A stretch of DNA of 52,488 nucleotides, taken from assembly GCA_020687485.1 (NCBI GenBank), contig JAJEQR010000026.1, positions 1 to 52,488 on the forward strand, read 5' to 3'. Numbering within the stretch: the first letter of the stretch is position 1; each line of letters opens with the position of its first letter. This document shows positions 25,496-34,084 of the stretch, piece by piece. The position numbers and the translations under genes were made by a program. The notes beneath the pieces were generated by a model that did no database searches, was not told where the DNA came from, and saw nothing but the letters and a program-made list of their open reading frames with translations. This stretch comes from Hominifimenecus microfluidus (GTDB lineage Bacteria; Bacillota; Clostridia; Lachnospirales; Lachnospiraceae).

Positions 25496-26989
25496 ATGTC
25501 ATACGAAAATGAGAATAGAAATAATGAATACAGTAGCACGCAGAATACGAACCAGTCCTACAATGGATATACGCAGAGCACAGGTCAGCCTTATGGCGAC
25601 TGGCAGAATGGCGGTCAGGCATACAATGAAGCACAGAATGCCGGTCAGCCTTACAGCGGCAATGGAAACAAGAAGAAGCCTCACAAAAACACCTGGCCGA
25701 AGAAAGTTGCCGGTGTGTGTGCATGCGCAGTACTTTTTGGTGCTGTAGCAGGCGTAACTTTCCAGGGTGTCAGCAGAATTGGCGGCAGCAAGACGACGGA
25801 GACAACAGCAAGCACCGCAACGGCGACCACACTTTCCGTAGTTCAGCCGACCGCGAGTAACAGTGAATCCGCTTCCGCCCAGTCACTGGATGTCAGCAGT
25901 ATTGCTCAGAGCGTAATGCCTTCCATGGTATCCATTACGAACGTTTCTGTTCAGGAAGTACAGAATTACTTCTCCTATTATTTCGGCGGCGGTCAGACAC
26001 AGACCCAGGAGGTAACGAGCGCCGGCTCCGGTATTATTATCGGCGAGAACGACACGGAACTGCTGATTGTGACGAACAACCATGTAGTTGCCGATGCGGA
26101 GACCCTCTCGGTATGCTTCATTGATAACCAGGTTTATGAAGCTCATATCAAGGGCACAGATTCCGACAACGATCTTGCGGTTGTAGCTGTTAATAAATCA
26201 GATATTTCTTCCGATACCCTGTCTCAGATCGCAATTGCTCAGATTGGTGATTCGGATTCTCTGCAGGTCGGCGAGCAGGTTGTTGCCATTGGCAACGCCC
26301 TTGGTTACGGTCAGTCGGTTACTACCGGTATCGTAAGCGCTATGAACCGTCAGATTGATACGACGGATGCTGAGCTGATCCAGACGGATGCAGCCATCAA
26401 CCCCGGCAACAGCGGCGGCGCTCTTCTGAATATGCAGGGTCAGGTTATCGGTATCAATGAAGCGAAATTCTCTTCCACAGAGGTTGAAGGTATGGGCTAT
26501 GCGATCTCGATGAATGTAGCAAAGCCTATCGTTGAGGAACTGATGAACCGTGAGACCAGAGAAAAAGTAGCAGAGGACCAGGCTTCCTACCTGGGTATCT
26601 ATGGCAAAGATGTTACGGATGCAGTAGAATCCAGCTACGGAATCCCGAAGGGCATTTATGTAAGCAGCCTGGTAGAAAATGGTCCGGCTGCACAGGCAGG
26701 ACTGCCGACCGGATGCGTCATCACGAAGTTCGACGGCACGACAGTCAGCACAATGTCTGAGCTGAAAGAGCAGCTTTCCTACTATGCAGCAGGTGAGACG
26801 GTTGAGATCACGATTCAGGTTTCTCAGAACGGCCAGTATGAGGAACAGACGGTCAGCGTAACACTGGGAGCTGCCTCGGATGCAGAAGCTTCTCAGAGCC
26901 AGACACAGAATCAGGGCAGCCAGAACCAGAGTCAGGACAGTCAGGGTCAGGATCAGCAGTTTGGCATGCCGTTCGGATTCGGAAGATAA
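25496..26989 (+). CDS. HtrA/DegP-like trypsin family serine protease with PDZ domain
   Basis: Membrane-tethered quality-control protease of 497 aa. An Asn/Gln/Gly/Tyr-rich cytosolic N terminus (1-57) precedes a single membrane helix (about 66-88) and a Ser/Thr-rich spacer. The trypsin-like domain has the triad His196 (TNNHVV), Asp226 (SDNDLAVV) and Ser306 (NPGNSGGAL). One PDZ domain follows at about 365-455 (GIYVSSLVENGPAAQAGL), then a Gln/Ser-rich tail (SQTQNQGSQNQSQDSQ). HtrA proteins degrade misfolded proteins outside the membrane under stress. AGGAGG precedes the ATG. I could not find a convincing promoter, although the 140 bp upstream is AT-rich and contains TATACT at 25427. Confidence 0.95.
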   Translation: MSYENENRNNEYSSTQNTNQSYNGYTQSTGQPYGDWQNGGQAYNEAQNAGQPYSGNGNKKKPHKNTWPKKVAGVCACAVLFGAVAGVTFQGVSRIGGSKTTETTASTATATTLSVVQPTASNSESASAQSLDVSSIAQSVMPSMVSITNVSVQEVQNYFSYYFGGGQTQTQEVTSAGSGIIIGENDTELLIVTNNHVVADAETLSVCFIDNQVYEAHIKGTDSDNDLAVVAVNKSDISSDTLSQIAIAQIGDSDSLQVGEQVVAIGNALGYGQSVTTGIVSAMNRQIDTTDAELIQTDAAINPGNSGGALLNMQGQVIGINEAKFSSTEVEGMGYAISMNVAKPIVEELMNRETREKVAEDQASYLGIYGKDVTDAVESSYGIPKGIYVSSLVENGPAAQAGLPTGCVITKFDGTTVSTMSELKEQLSYYAAGETVEITIQVSQNGQYEEQTVSVTLGAASDAEASQSQTQNQGSQNQSQDSQGQDQQFGMPFGFGR

Positions 26990-27040
26990 TTTCCGTCCTG
27001 TAGGAAATTAAAAACGACCATAAAAGATACACATACCAGG

Positions 27041-27068
27041 AGAGCCGCAAGAAACTGCGGCTCTTTTG
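27041..27068 (+). terminator. Terminator of the HtrA-like gene
   Basis: Perfect 9-bp stem AGAGCCGCA (27041-27049) with TGCGGCTCT (27056-27064), followed by TTTG. Confidence 0.85.
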
Positions 27069-27095
27069 TGTTGCGCAGGTTTCATAAAAATCCGG

Positions 27096-27124
27096 TTGAT
27101 AAGTCTAGTAGCTCATGGTATACT
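27096..27124 (+). promoter_or_regulatory. Promoter of the metallophosphoesterase-scpAB unit
   Basis: TTGATA (27096-27101), 17-bp spacer, TATACT (27119-27124), leader of about 80 bp. Confidence 0.75.
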
Positions 27125-27210
27125 TGTAAAATCCGGCAGTTGATCCGGAATCTGCAGATTTTGGCAGATCCCGGATGGACTGCGAATCAGAATGACCGGG
27201 GAGTGATCCA

Positions 27211-28041
27211 GTGAAATTAATGACAGCTTCATATATAGTGACGAGCCGTAAGCTTCCGCGGAGCTTTCACGGATACCGCATGGCGGTACTTGCGGATCTG
27301 CACAATACTTCACAGGGAGAGCGGCGCGAACAGCTCATACAGGCGCTTCGCGATGCGCAGGTAAATACCGTGCTGATTGCTGGAGACATGGTGACAGAGA
27401 AGGGCGGAGAGCATTCCTTTGTCAATTATCAGGAGGCGGAAGATTTTCTTCTTGCTGTTGCCGCGGAATGGCCGGTTTATTATGAGAACGGCAATCATGA
27501 GGGCCGTTGGAAGCTGCATCAGCCCCTGCACCCGGAATTGTATGAAGATTATAAAAACAAGCTGGAAGCCGGAGGTATTTCTTTCCTGGAGAACACCTCC
27601 GTTTTTATGAAAAATTCTGCCGGAGAGAAAATTCGAATCACTGGTCTGGAGCTCCCGGACCCGTTTTTCCGTCGGGGAAAGATTCCGAAGCTGACAGAAG
27701 AAGATATTCAGGGCTTTGTGGGGCCGGCGGATGAAGAATATTTTCAGATCCTTTTGGCGCACTGCCCGCAGTTTTTCGATGCGTACATGGACTGGGGCGC
27801 GGATCTGGTTTTGTCCGGACATTTTCACGGAGGCATGGTTCGGCTTCCGTTTCTGGGCGGCGTGATTTCCACCTATCTGCATTTATTTCCCAAATATGAC
27901 CATGGAGAATTCCGGCGGGACAGTCAGCACATGATTGTCAGCAGCGGACTGGGCATGCATACGCTCCCGCTTCGTATCAATAACCCGGAGGAACTGGTTG
28001 TTATCGAGCTGCGCAGGGAAGAGAAGGGAACAGAGAAGTAA
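27211..28041 (+). CDS. Calcineurin-like metallophosphoesterase
   Basis: Binuclear-metal phosphoesterase of 276 aa, YkuE/YpbG-like. All metal-binding motifs are present in order: LADLHN, AGDMV, YENGNHEG, LAHCPQ and LSGHFHGG. There is no clear signal peptide or membrane helix, although related proteins are often membrane-associated and may act on lipid-linked substrates. GTG start with GGGGAG upstream. It is followed 1 bp later by scpA, so it is the first gene of a scpA-scpB operon. Substrate unknown. Confidence 0.9.
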   Translation: MKLMTASYIVTSRKLPRSFHGYRMAVLADLHNTSQGERREQLIQALRDAQVNTVLIAGDMVTEKGGEHSFVNYQEAEDFLLAVAAEWPVYYENGNHEGRWKLHQPLHPELYEDYKNKLEAGGISFLENTSVFMKNSAGEKIRITGLELPDPFFRRGKIPKLTEEDIQGFVGPADEEYFQILLAHCPQFFDAYMDWGADLVLSGHFHGGMVRLPFLGGVISTYLHLFPKYDHGEFRRDSQHMIVSSGLGMHTLPLRINNPEELVVIELRREEKGTEK

Positions 28042-28042
28042 C

Positions 28043-28786
28043 ATGGAATTGGCGGTAAAGCTGGAAGTATTTGAGGGTCCGCTGGATCTTCTGCTTCATC
28101 TGATCGATAAGAATAAGATAGATATCTATGATATTCCAATCGCTGAGATTACAGCGCAGTATATGGACTATGTCGATGCCATGGATAAGGAAGACCTGGA
28201 TGTGGTCAGCGAGTTCCTTGTCATGGCGGCTACCCTGCTTGATATTAAGGCGCGTATGCTTCTTCCGAAAGAGAAGAATGAAGAAGGCGAGGAGGAAGAT
28301 CCACGGACCGAACTGGTGGAGCGCCTGCTGGAATATCGAAAATATAAATATATGAGCGGAGAACTCCGGGATATGAGTGTCGGAAGCGATCATATCATAT
28401 ATAAAGAGCCGAGCATTCCGAAGGAAGTAGCTCATTACCGTCCGCCGGTCGATCTTGAGGCGCTGCTGCAGGGTGTCACGATGACGCGTCTGCGCGCGGT
28501 ATTCGAGGACGTATTGAAGCGCCAGGCGCAGATGATGGACCCGGTTCGCAGCCAGTTCGGGCGAATCGAGAAGGAGACTGTGCAGATCTCCGACCGGATC
28601 GGTTATGTGCGGAAGAAGGTGCTCTCCGGTGGAAGGCACTCGTTCCGGAGTCTGCTGCGAGAGGGCGCGACCAAGACGGAGATTGTCGTTACATTCCTGG
28701 CAATTCTGGAGCTGATCAAGACTGGCGATATTCTTTTTACGGAAGACAGTACCAGAGATGATTTTATATTGGAGGGAAATGGCTGA
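28043..28786 (+). CDS. scpA: Segregation and condensation protein A
   Basis: Kleisin subunit of the SMC-ScpA-ScpB condensin, which bridges the two SMC heads and organises the chromosome near the origin. The 247-residue protein begins with VKLEVFEGPLDLLLHLIDK, the diagnostic ScpA N terminus that binds the SMC neck, has an acidic middle (KEKNEEGEEED) and a C-terminal winged helix (TKTEIVVTFLAILELIKTG). ATG 28043 lies 1 bp after the phosphoesterase stop. The frame is open further upstream inside that gene, but only this start gives the conserved N terminus. Confidence 0.97.
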   Translation: MELAVKLEVFEGPLDLLLHLIDKNKIDIYDIPIAEITAQYMDYVDAMDKEDLDVVSEFLVMAATLLDIKARMLLPKEKNEEGEEEDPRTELVERLLEYRKYKYMSGELRDMSVGSDHIIYKEPSIPKEVAHYRPPVDLEALLQGVTMTRLRAVFEDVLKRQAQMMDPVRSQFGRIEKETVQISDRIGYVRKKVLSGGRHSFRSLLREGATKTEIVVTFLAILELIKTGDILFTEDSTRDDFILEGNG

Positions 28787-29427
28787 TGGAACAGCTGGAT
28801 GCGAAGATCGAGGGAATCCTGTTCGCTATGGGCGAGCCAGTAGAAAGAAGTGCGCTGGCGATGGCACTGGAAATCACCGAGAAAGAGGTCGAGGTTCGTA
28901 TGGAGGCACTGATGGAGACTTACCGGAAGGAAAACCGGGGAATCCAGATTATTCGGCTGGAGAATTCCTACCAGATGTGTACCAGTGAGTCCTGCTATGA
29001 CTCGCTCATCCGGATTGCAGCACGACCAAGAAAGCCGGTGCTAACGGATGTCGTGATGGAGACGCTGTCGATTATCGCCTACCGTCAGCCAATCACGAAG
29101 ATGGAGATCGAGAAGATTCGCGGGGTCAGTTCCGACCATGCCGTGAATAAGCTGGTCGAATATGGACTGGTCTATGAGAGTGGGCGTCTGAACGCGCCGG
29201 GGCGTCCGATGCTATTCGCGACGACGGATGAGTTTCTTCGCCAGTTCCGCGTAGATAGTCTGGATCATCTCCCTGTCCCTGACCCGGAACGGCTTGCCGA
29301 GATACAGGAAGAAGTAAAGGAAGAGACCGGATTTTATGATGAAGAATCATCAGAATCTGGAAATGAAGTAGAAAACGGTACAAAAAACAGAAAGAAAGAC
29401 CAGGAGTTAGTTCCCCTGGATGTATAG
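28786..29427 (+). CDS. scpB: Segregation and condensation protein B
   Basis: Dimeric winged-helix partner of ScpA in the SMC complex. Recognisable segments are KIEGILFAMGEPVERSALA, LSIIAYRQPITKMEIEKIRG and LVYESGRLNAPGRPMLFATT. At 213 aa it is slightly longer than usual (about 190) because of an acidic, low-complexity tail (about 178-213, rich in Glu, Ser, Asn, Lys). The start codon overlaps the scpA stop (TGATG), so the two subunits are translationally coupled, as expected for a fixed-ratio complex. Confidence 0.97.
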   Translation: MEQLDAKIEGILFAMGEPVERSALAMALEITEKEVEVRMEALMETYRKENRGIQIIRLENSYQMCTSESCYDSLIRIAARPRKPVLTDVVMETLSIIAYRQPITKMEIEKIRGVSSDHAVNKLVEYGLVYESGRLNAPGRPMLFATTDEFLRQFRVDSLDHLPVPDPERLAEIQEEVKEETGFYDEESSESGNEVENGTKNRKKDQELVPLDV

Positions 29428-29441
29428 AGGTTAATATATAT

Positions 29442-30245
29442 ATGAAGCTTGGAATTATCGGATGTGGAAATATGGCTGGCTCAATGCTTACGCAGATGCT
29501 TGTGAACGGATTTGTGCAGAAGGAAGATGTCATGGCGTCAGCCTACCATGAGAAGAGAAGGAAACAACTGAGAGAGAGATACGGCATCGCTGTGACGGAT
29601 GATAATGTAGAGGTTGCGCAGGATGCGGATATCTTGCTGATCGGCGTAAAGCCTCAGGAATACCGGAATATCATCATGGAGATCCGTTCCGTGGTGAAGC
29701 CGGAGACACTTGTAATCGCAATCGCTGTTGGCGTGACCATGGATGGTATCAAGGATCTGTTCGGTAAACCGGTGAAGCTGACCCGCGCCATGCCGAATAT
29801 TGCGGCTCAGGTAGGAGAGGGCGTCACCGGATTTTGCACGAATTTTTATGTAACAGATGAGGATAAGGAGATTATCGTGCACGCGTTGGAGTCTTTTGGC
29901 AAAGCGATTGAAGTCGCGGAGAAGGACCTGGAGGTAGTTAGCTCGATCGGCAGTGCGGCTCCGGCCTTTGTCTATATCATGATCGAGGCGCTGGCGGACG
30001 GCGCGGTTGCGGAAGGACTGAAGCGCGACCTGGCCTATCAGTTCGCTTCTCAGATGGTTCTCGGTTCTGGTCTGCTGGTACGTGACGGCGGCATCCATCC
30101 GGGTACCTGGAAGGACATGGTATGCTCACCGGGCGGAACCACAATCGAGGGTGTCAGCGTACTGGAGGAGAAGGGCTTCCGCAGCGCGCTGATTCAGGCG
30201 ATTCGCGCCTGCGTGAAGAAGTCTCACACGGTAGCGGATCAGTAA
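29442..30245 (+). CDS. proC: Pyrroline-5-carboxylate reductase
   Basis: Reduces 1-pyrroline-5-carboxylate to L-proline with NAD(P)H, the last step of proline synthesis. The 267-residue protein starts with the Rossmann motif LGIIGCGNMAGSML, followed by LIGVKPQEY and LTRAMPNIAAQVGEGVTGF, and carries the C-terminal family signature GGIHPGTWKDMVCSPGGTTI. It lies 14 bp after scpB, so it is probably part of the same transcript, although the ribosome-binding site is weak (AGAGG). A P5C dehydrogenase sits 2 kb downstream under separate control, so the window encodes both directions of P5C use. Confidence 0.97.
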   Translation: MKLGIIGCGNMAGSMLTQMLVNGFVQKEDVMASAYHEKRRKQLRERYGIAVTDDNVEVAQDADILLIGVKPQEYRNIIMEIRSVVKPETLVIAIAVGVTMDGIKDLFGKPVKLTRAMPNIAAQVGEGVTGFCTNFYVTDEDKEIIVHALESFGKAIEVAEKDLEVVSSIGSAAPAFVYIMIEALADGAVAEGLKRDLAYQFASQMVLGSGLLVRDGGIHPGTWKDMVCSPGGTTIEGVSVLEEKGFRSALIQAIRACVKKSHTVADQ

Positions 30246-30261
30246 ATGTGAGGAGAATGTA

Positions 30262-31065
30262 ATGAGGCTTGCAATTCTGAGAAGCTCTTCCGATTGCACG
30301 GAAGAAACGGCAGATCTCCTGCTGGCGGGGCTTCCGCCGGAAATGCGCGGACGCTTTGCGCAAATACGACTCTGGCAGAAGAGGCTCCAGAGTCTGGCAG
30401 TGTATCATCTGCTGAAAGAAATGCTAAGGCAGCAGGGAATTTCACTTCCTGCGATTGAAACGGATCCGCAGGGCAAGCCTTTTTTCTCGGAGCGCCCGGA
30501 ATTGCATTTTAACCTGTCCCATTCGGGAGAGATGGCAGCCTGTGCGCTGGGAGTGCATCCGATGGGTGTTGATATCCAACAGTATGGAGGGCTTCGCCCG
30601 GCGGTTGCACGCCGCTGCTTCTCAGCATCAGAGCTTACCTGGTATGAGAGTCAGACTGATCCTGCAGAGAAAGAAAAAATCTTCTATCAGTTGTGGACGT
30701 TAAAAGAGAGTTTCTCAAAGCTGACCGGTCAGGGCATCCGGATGCCATACTGCCAGCTGAATTTTATTCCGGATGGAGGGACAGAAGCGAAAAAAAGATA
30801 TTCGCGGGCAACGGAGCTGCCGAAGGGCGTTTTCGCGGGAGAAGCTTTTGCAGAAGAAAAAAAGAACCCCTGGCAGGATTTTACTCTGCACAGGGATTCT
30901 GTAAAACCAGAAGAGAAGAGAGTGAATCCGGAGGTACTTCACATACGGAGCTATGTGCTGGATCTGCCGTATGCGCTGGCAGCCTGCGCCGAAGAAGCTC
31001 TTCCGGAATGCCCAGAGCGGTACCGATTGAGCCGGGAAGGTGTCATCCTTTCGGAGCACGGATGA
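30262..31065 (+). CDS. 4'-phosphopantetheinyl transferase (Sfp type)
   Basis: Transfers phosphopantetheine from CoA to a carrier-protein serine. The 267-residue length, MGVDIQQY (Mg2+-binding Asp) and LWTLKESFSKLTGQG (WxxKEAxxK motif) define the Sfp group, which acts on fatty-acid, polyketide or non-ribosomal carrier proteins. HFNLSHSGEMAACAL is the CoA-contacting region. No carrier protein or synthase gene lies nearby, so its partner is elsewhere; it may serve as the general carrier-protein activator. Its 3' end overlaps the convergent LysR gene by 23 bp. Confidence 0.88.
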   Translation: MRLAILRSSSDCTEETADLLLAGLPPEMRGRFAQIRLWQKRLQSLAVYHLLKEMLRQQGISLPAIETDPQGKPFFSERPELHFNLSHSGEMAACALGVHPMGVDIQQYGGLRPAVARRCFSASELTWYESQTDPAEKEKIFYQLWTLKESFSKLTGQGIRMPYCQLNFIPDGGTEAKKRYSRATELPKGVFAGEAFAEEKKNPWQDFTLHRDSVKPEEKRVNPEVLHIRSYVLDLPYALAACAEEALPECPERYRLSREGVILSEHG

Positions 31066-31978
31066 CAGATGCCGGTTTTTCTTCATAATTCTTCTCATAG
31101 TAGGAGCAGATAAAACGGATCAGCTCCCGGCAGCCGGAAGAAAGATATTTGTTCTTCCCCCAGGCCAGCCCGATCTCATATTCCATCGGCTCTTCAAAGG
31201 GAACCGTGACCAGACCGGGCAGCTCGCTTAAAATCGGCGATGTTGTCGGCATGGTGAACGAGATTCCGAAATTCTGTGAGACTAGATCATAGATTGTCGA
31301 AAAGTTCGAGAAGTAATGTTGGATATTCCACGTAATATTTCTGGCGGCAAATTCACGTTCCAGACGAACCTCCACATAGGAGGTTCCTTTTTCGTACATC
31401 AGGATATCCTCATGAGCCAGATCCTGGAAGGAGATGGCTTCTTTTTTCGCCAGCGGGTGATCCTCAGAGAGAAGCACCATAAGATTTCCCTTTTCCAGCG
31501 GCAGAAATTCCAGGCCGGGGTTTGGCACATCCGGCAGAATGATAAATCCGATCTCCAGATCGTCCTGGAGAATCCGTGTAATATTAATATGGTTACAGCA
31601 GTCCTGAACCTGAACGTCAATATTCGGGTGGGAATGTGCGAAGTTCCCCATCACCAGAGGATACATGCGGGCGCAGGAGATCGGAGGAATCCCAATCGTG
31701 ACTTCCTGTTTACGGTAACTGTTCTCCTCGCCGACACGGTCGTAGATTTTCTTTACATTTTTCAGAATGATCTGAGTGCGTATCAGGAGTTCCTCGCCCG
31801 CGGGCGTCAGTTCCATGCCGCCGCCTTCCCGGTCGAAGAGGGAGACACCCAGTTCCTTCTCCAGATTCTTGATGGCGGTGGTTACCGTCGGCTGCGTAAC
31901 GTGAAGCTCGGCGGCCGCATGTGTAAAATTCTTATTCCGCTGTACCGCCTCAAAATATTCCAGCTGTCTTAATTCCAT
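31043..31978 (-). CDS. LysR family transcriptional regulator
   Basis: A 311-residue LysR regulator. The N-terminal winged helix-turn-helix is textbook: LRQLEYFEAVQRNKNFTHAA, HVTQPTVTTAIKNLEKELG and LFDREGGGMELTPAGEELL. The C-terminal ligand-binding domain starts at about 90 (VTIGIPPISCARMYPLVMG). It is divergent from the P5C dehydrogenase gene at 32297, which LysR logic makes the likely target; a perfect palindrome lies between them. The inducer cannot be read from the sequence but a proline, P5C or related amino acid would fit the neighbour. Confidence 0.93.
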   Translation of the reverse strand: MELRQLEYFEAVQRNKNFTHAAAELHVTQPTVTTAIKNLEKELGVSLFDREGGGMELTPAGEELLIRTQIILKNVKKIYDRVGEENSYRKQEVTIGIPPISCARMYPLVMGNFAHSHPNIDVQVQDCCNHINITRILQDDLEIGFIILPDVPNPGLEFLPLEKGNLMVLLSEDHPLAKKEAISFQDLAHEDILMYEKGTSYVEVRLEREFAARNITWNIQHYFSNFSTIYDLVSQNFGISFTMPTTSPILSELPGLVTVPFEEPMEYEIGLAWGKNKYLSSGCRELIRFICSYYEKNYEEKPASVIRAPKG

Positions 31979-32190
31979 AGTTATCCTTTCAGCGAGTTGC
32001 TTATTCGATCGGATTTACCGGCTCGGCAGCCGGCGATTCCGTATGCTTTCGTTATTTTCTTTAGGAAGTATCGCACATTTTTATCCTTTTTTCAATCCCC
32101 TTCGCAGGAAAGAATAAAAACGGAAAAATTCTTTTTGAGTGAAAAACCGGCATATGACATTATTTTATTAAGTATAAAGATGGAAAACTT

Positions 32191-32209
32191 CTATAAATGC
32201 TATTTATAG
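32191..32209. promoter_or_regulatory. Perfect palindrome, candidate LysR operator
   Basis: CTATAAAT (32191-32198), spacer GCT, ATTTATAG (32202-32209). This gives the T-N11-A type spacing expected for LysR sites and lies 19 bp before the -35 of the P5C dehydrogenase promoter, where an activator would sit. Confidence 0.65.
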
Positions 32210-32227
32210 GGTATAAAAAATTACAAT

Positions 32228-32256
32228 TTTACGGAAACTAAAGCGGGCGATATAAT
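32228..32256 (+). promoter_or_regulatory. Promoter of the P5C dehydrogenase gene
   Basis: TTTACG (32228-32233), 17-bp spacer, TATAAT (32251-32256). The poor -35 fits a promoter that needs an activator. Confidence 0.7.
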
Positions 32257-32296
32257 TATAAAGAAATAACGAGTAGAAAACAGGAGGAACCAGAAG

Positions 32297-33925
32297 ATGA
32301 ACAACGGTTATTTTACCCTGAAAAAACCTCTGAATGAGCGTCCGATGAACTATCGTGTCGGCTGTCCGGAGCGCGACGCTGTTATGGAAGAGCTGGAGCG
32401 TCAGGCAGCAATGACGATTGATATTCCCTGCATTATCGGCGGTAAGGAAGTACGCACAGGCAATACGAAGGCCTGCGTAGAACCTCATCGTCATGCAAAT
32501 GTATTGGCAAACTTCCATCTGGCAGGCAAGGAAGAGCTGGAGATGGCCATCGAAGCGGCTCTGGAAGCCAAGAAAACCTGGAAGAACATGCCCTGGGAGC
32601 ACAGAGCTTCTATTTTTCTGAAGGCTGCGGAGCTTCTGACCGGTCCTTATCGCACGAAGATGGCGGCAGCTACCATGCTGTGCCAGAGTAAGAACCCCTA
32701 CGAGGCAGAGATCGACGTTGTATGCGAGCTGGCAGACTTCCTCCGCTTTAACGCATACTTCCTGCAGGAGATTTACTGCACACAGCCGGAAAGCAGCGCA
32801 AACGTATGGAACCGTGTAGAGTATCGTCCTCTGGAAGGCTTCGTAGCTGCAGTTTCCCCCTTTAATTTTACATCGATTGGCGGCAACCTTCCGACAGCTC
32901 CCGCTATGTGCGGCAACGTAGTTCTGTGGAAACCGTCTTCAACTGCTGTTCTGTCCAATTATTATTTCATGCAGATCCTGATGGAGGCTGGTATGCCCGC
33001 AGGTGTTATCAACTTCGTTCCTTGCAACGGTTCTGACTTCGGTAAGTATGTCGTAAGCCATCGCTGCATGGCAGGTTTCCACTTCACCGGATCTACTGAG
33101 GTATTCCAGGGCATCTGGAAGCAGGTTGGCGAGAATATCACCAGCTACAAGTCTTATCCTCGTCTGGTTGGCGAGACCGGTGGTAAGGACTTCATATTTG
33201 CTCATAAGAGCGCGGATCTGGAAGCCCTGATCTGTGGTCTGGTTCGCGGCGCGTTCGCTTATCAGGGTCAGAAGTGCTCGGCAGCATCCCGTGCTTATAT
33301 TCCGGAATCTCTATGGCCGGCAGTTCGCGAGCGCCTGCATGAGGAACTGAAGGACAAGAAGCCGGATGATGTACGCAATCCCAAGGCATTCCTGAATGCT
33401 GTTATCGATAAGAAGTCTTTTGATCATATCAAAGAATATCTGGACTATGTAAAGCACGATCCGGATTCCGAGATCATCGAGGGCGGCAACTGCGATGATT
33501 CCGTAGGTTACTTCGTAGATCCTACCGTAATCCTGGCGAAGCATGACAAGACCAGGACCATGGTAGAGGAGATCTTCGGTCCGGTTCTGACCATCTACGT
33601 ATATCCGGATGACAAGCTGGAAGAGATCATGAGAAGCTGCGATAAGTCTACAGGCTACGCTCTGACCGGCGCAATCTATGCGAACGACCGTCTGGCAATC
33701 ATGGAGATGGAGAAGGCTCTGACGAATGCAGCAGGCAACTTCTACATCAACGACAAGCCCACCGGCGCAGTTGTAGGTCAGCAGCCTTTCGGCGGCGGAC
33801 GTGGTTCGGGTACGAACGACAAGGCAGGAAGCGCAGTAAATCTGTATCGTTGGGTCAGCCAGCGTGTGATCAAGGAGTCCTTCGTTCCGGATAAAGTGGT
33901 TCTGTATCCTCATATGGAGGAGTAA
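32297..33925 (+). CDS. pruA: L-glutamate gamma-semialdehyde (1-pyrroline-5-carboxylate) dehydrogenase
   Basis: NAD(P)+-dependent aldehyde dehydrogenase that oxidises glutamate semialdehyde (in equilibrium with P5C) to glutamate, the second step of proline catabolism. The 542-residue length and sequence resemble the free-standing P5C dehydrogenases. Conserved residues are the catalytic Cys327 (GQKCSAASR), general base Glu293 (GETGGKDF), AAVSPFNFTSIGGN for the cofactor-binding fold and EIFGPVLTIYVY near the C terminus. Codon choice looks highly biased, suggesting strong expression. No proline dehydrogenase gene is seen, so the source of P5C could be ornithine or arginine breakdown. AGGAGG precedes the ATG. 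Confidence 0.95.
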   Translation: MNNGYFTLKKPLNERPMNYRVGCPERDAVMEELERQAAMTIDIPCIIGGKEVRTGNTKACVEPHRHANVLANFHLAGKEELEMAIEAALEAKKTWKNMPWEHRASIFLKAAELLTGPYRTKMAAATMLCQSKNPYEAEIDVVCELADFLRFNAYFLQEIYCTQPESSANVWNRVEYRPLEGFVAAVSPFNFTSIGGNLPTAPAMCGNVVLWKPSSTAVLSNYYFMQILMEAGMPAGVINFVPCNGSDFGKYVVSHRCMAGFHFTGSTEVFQGIWKQVGENITSYKSYPRLVGETGGKDFIFAHKSADLEALICGLVRGAFAYQGQKCSAASRAYIPESLWPAVRERLHEELKDKKPDDVRNPKAFLNAVIDKKSFDHIKEYLDYVKHDPDSEIIEGGNCDDSVGYFVDPTVILAKHDKTRTMVEEIFGPVLTIYVYPDDKLEEIMRSCDKSTGYALTGAIYANDRLAIMEMEKALTNAAGNFYINDKPTGAVVGQQPFGGGRGSGTNDKAGSAVNLYRWVSQRVIKESFVPDKVVLYPHMEE

Positions 33926-34004
33926 TTTCCAGGCACATGCCATTAGGAGATTCAGACGGCATGAAAAAATTATTTCCTGCCGGTAAATAAGAGATAAAAG
34001 AGAG

Positions 34005-34042
34005 CATCGGTATGCCGTTTCATAATGACATGCCGGTGTTTT
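34005..34042 (+). terminator. Terminator of the P5C dehydrogenase gene
   Basis: CATCGGTATG (34005-34014) pairs with CATGCCGGTG (34029-34038), using two G-U pairs, followed by TTTT. Confidence 0.75.
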
Positions 34043-34084
34043 CTTGCGCATACACTGTAGGGATATTTTTCTGCGGGTGAAGTG

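Larger units (their letters stand above)
31979..32296. other. Divergent control region, LysR / P5C dehydrogenase
   Basis: About 318 bp without a gene. The right half is AT-rich and holds the palindrome at 32191-32209 and the dehydrogenase promoter at 32228-32256. The left half, next to the LysR gene, shows nothing I can define. Confidence 0.7.
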
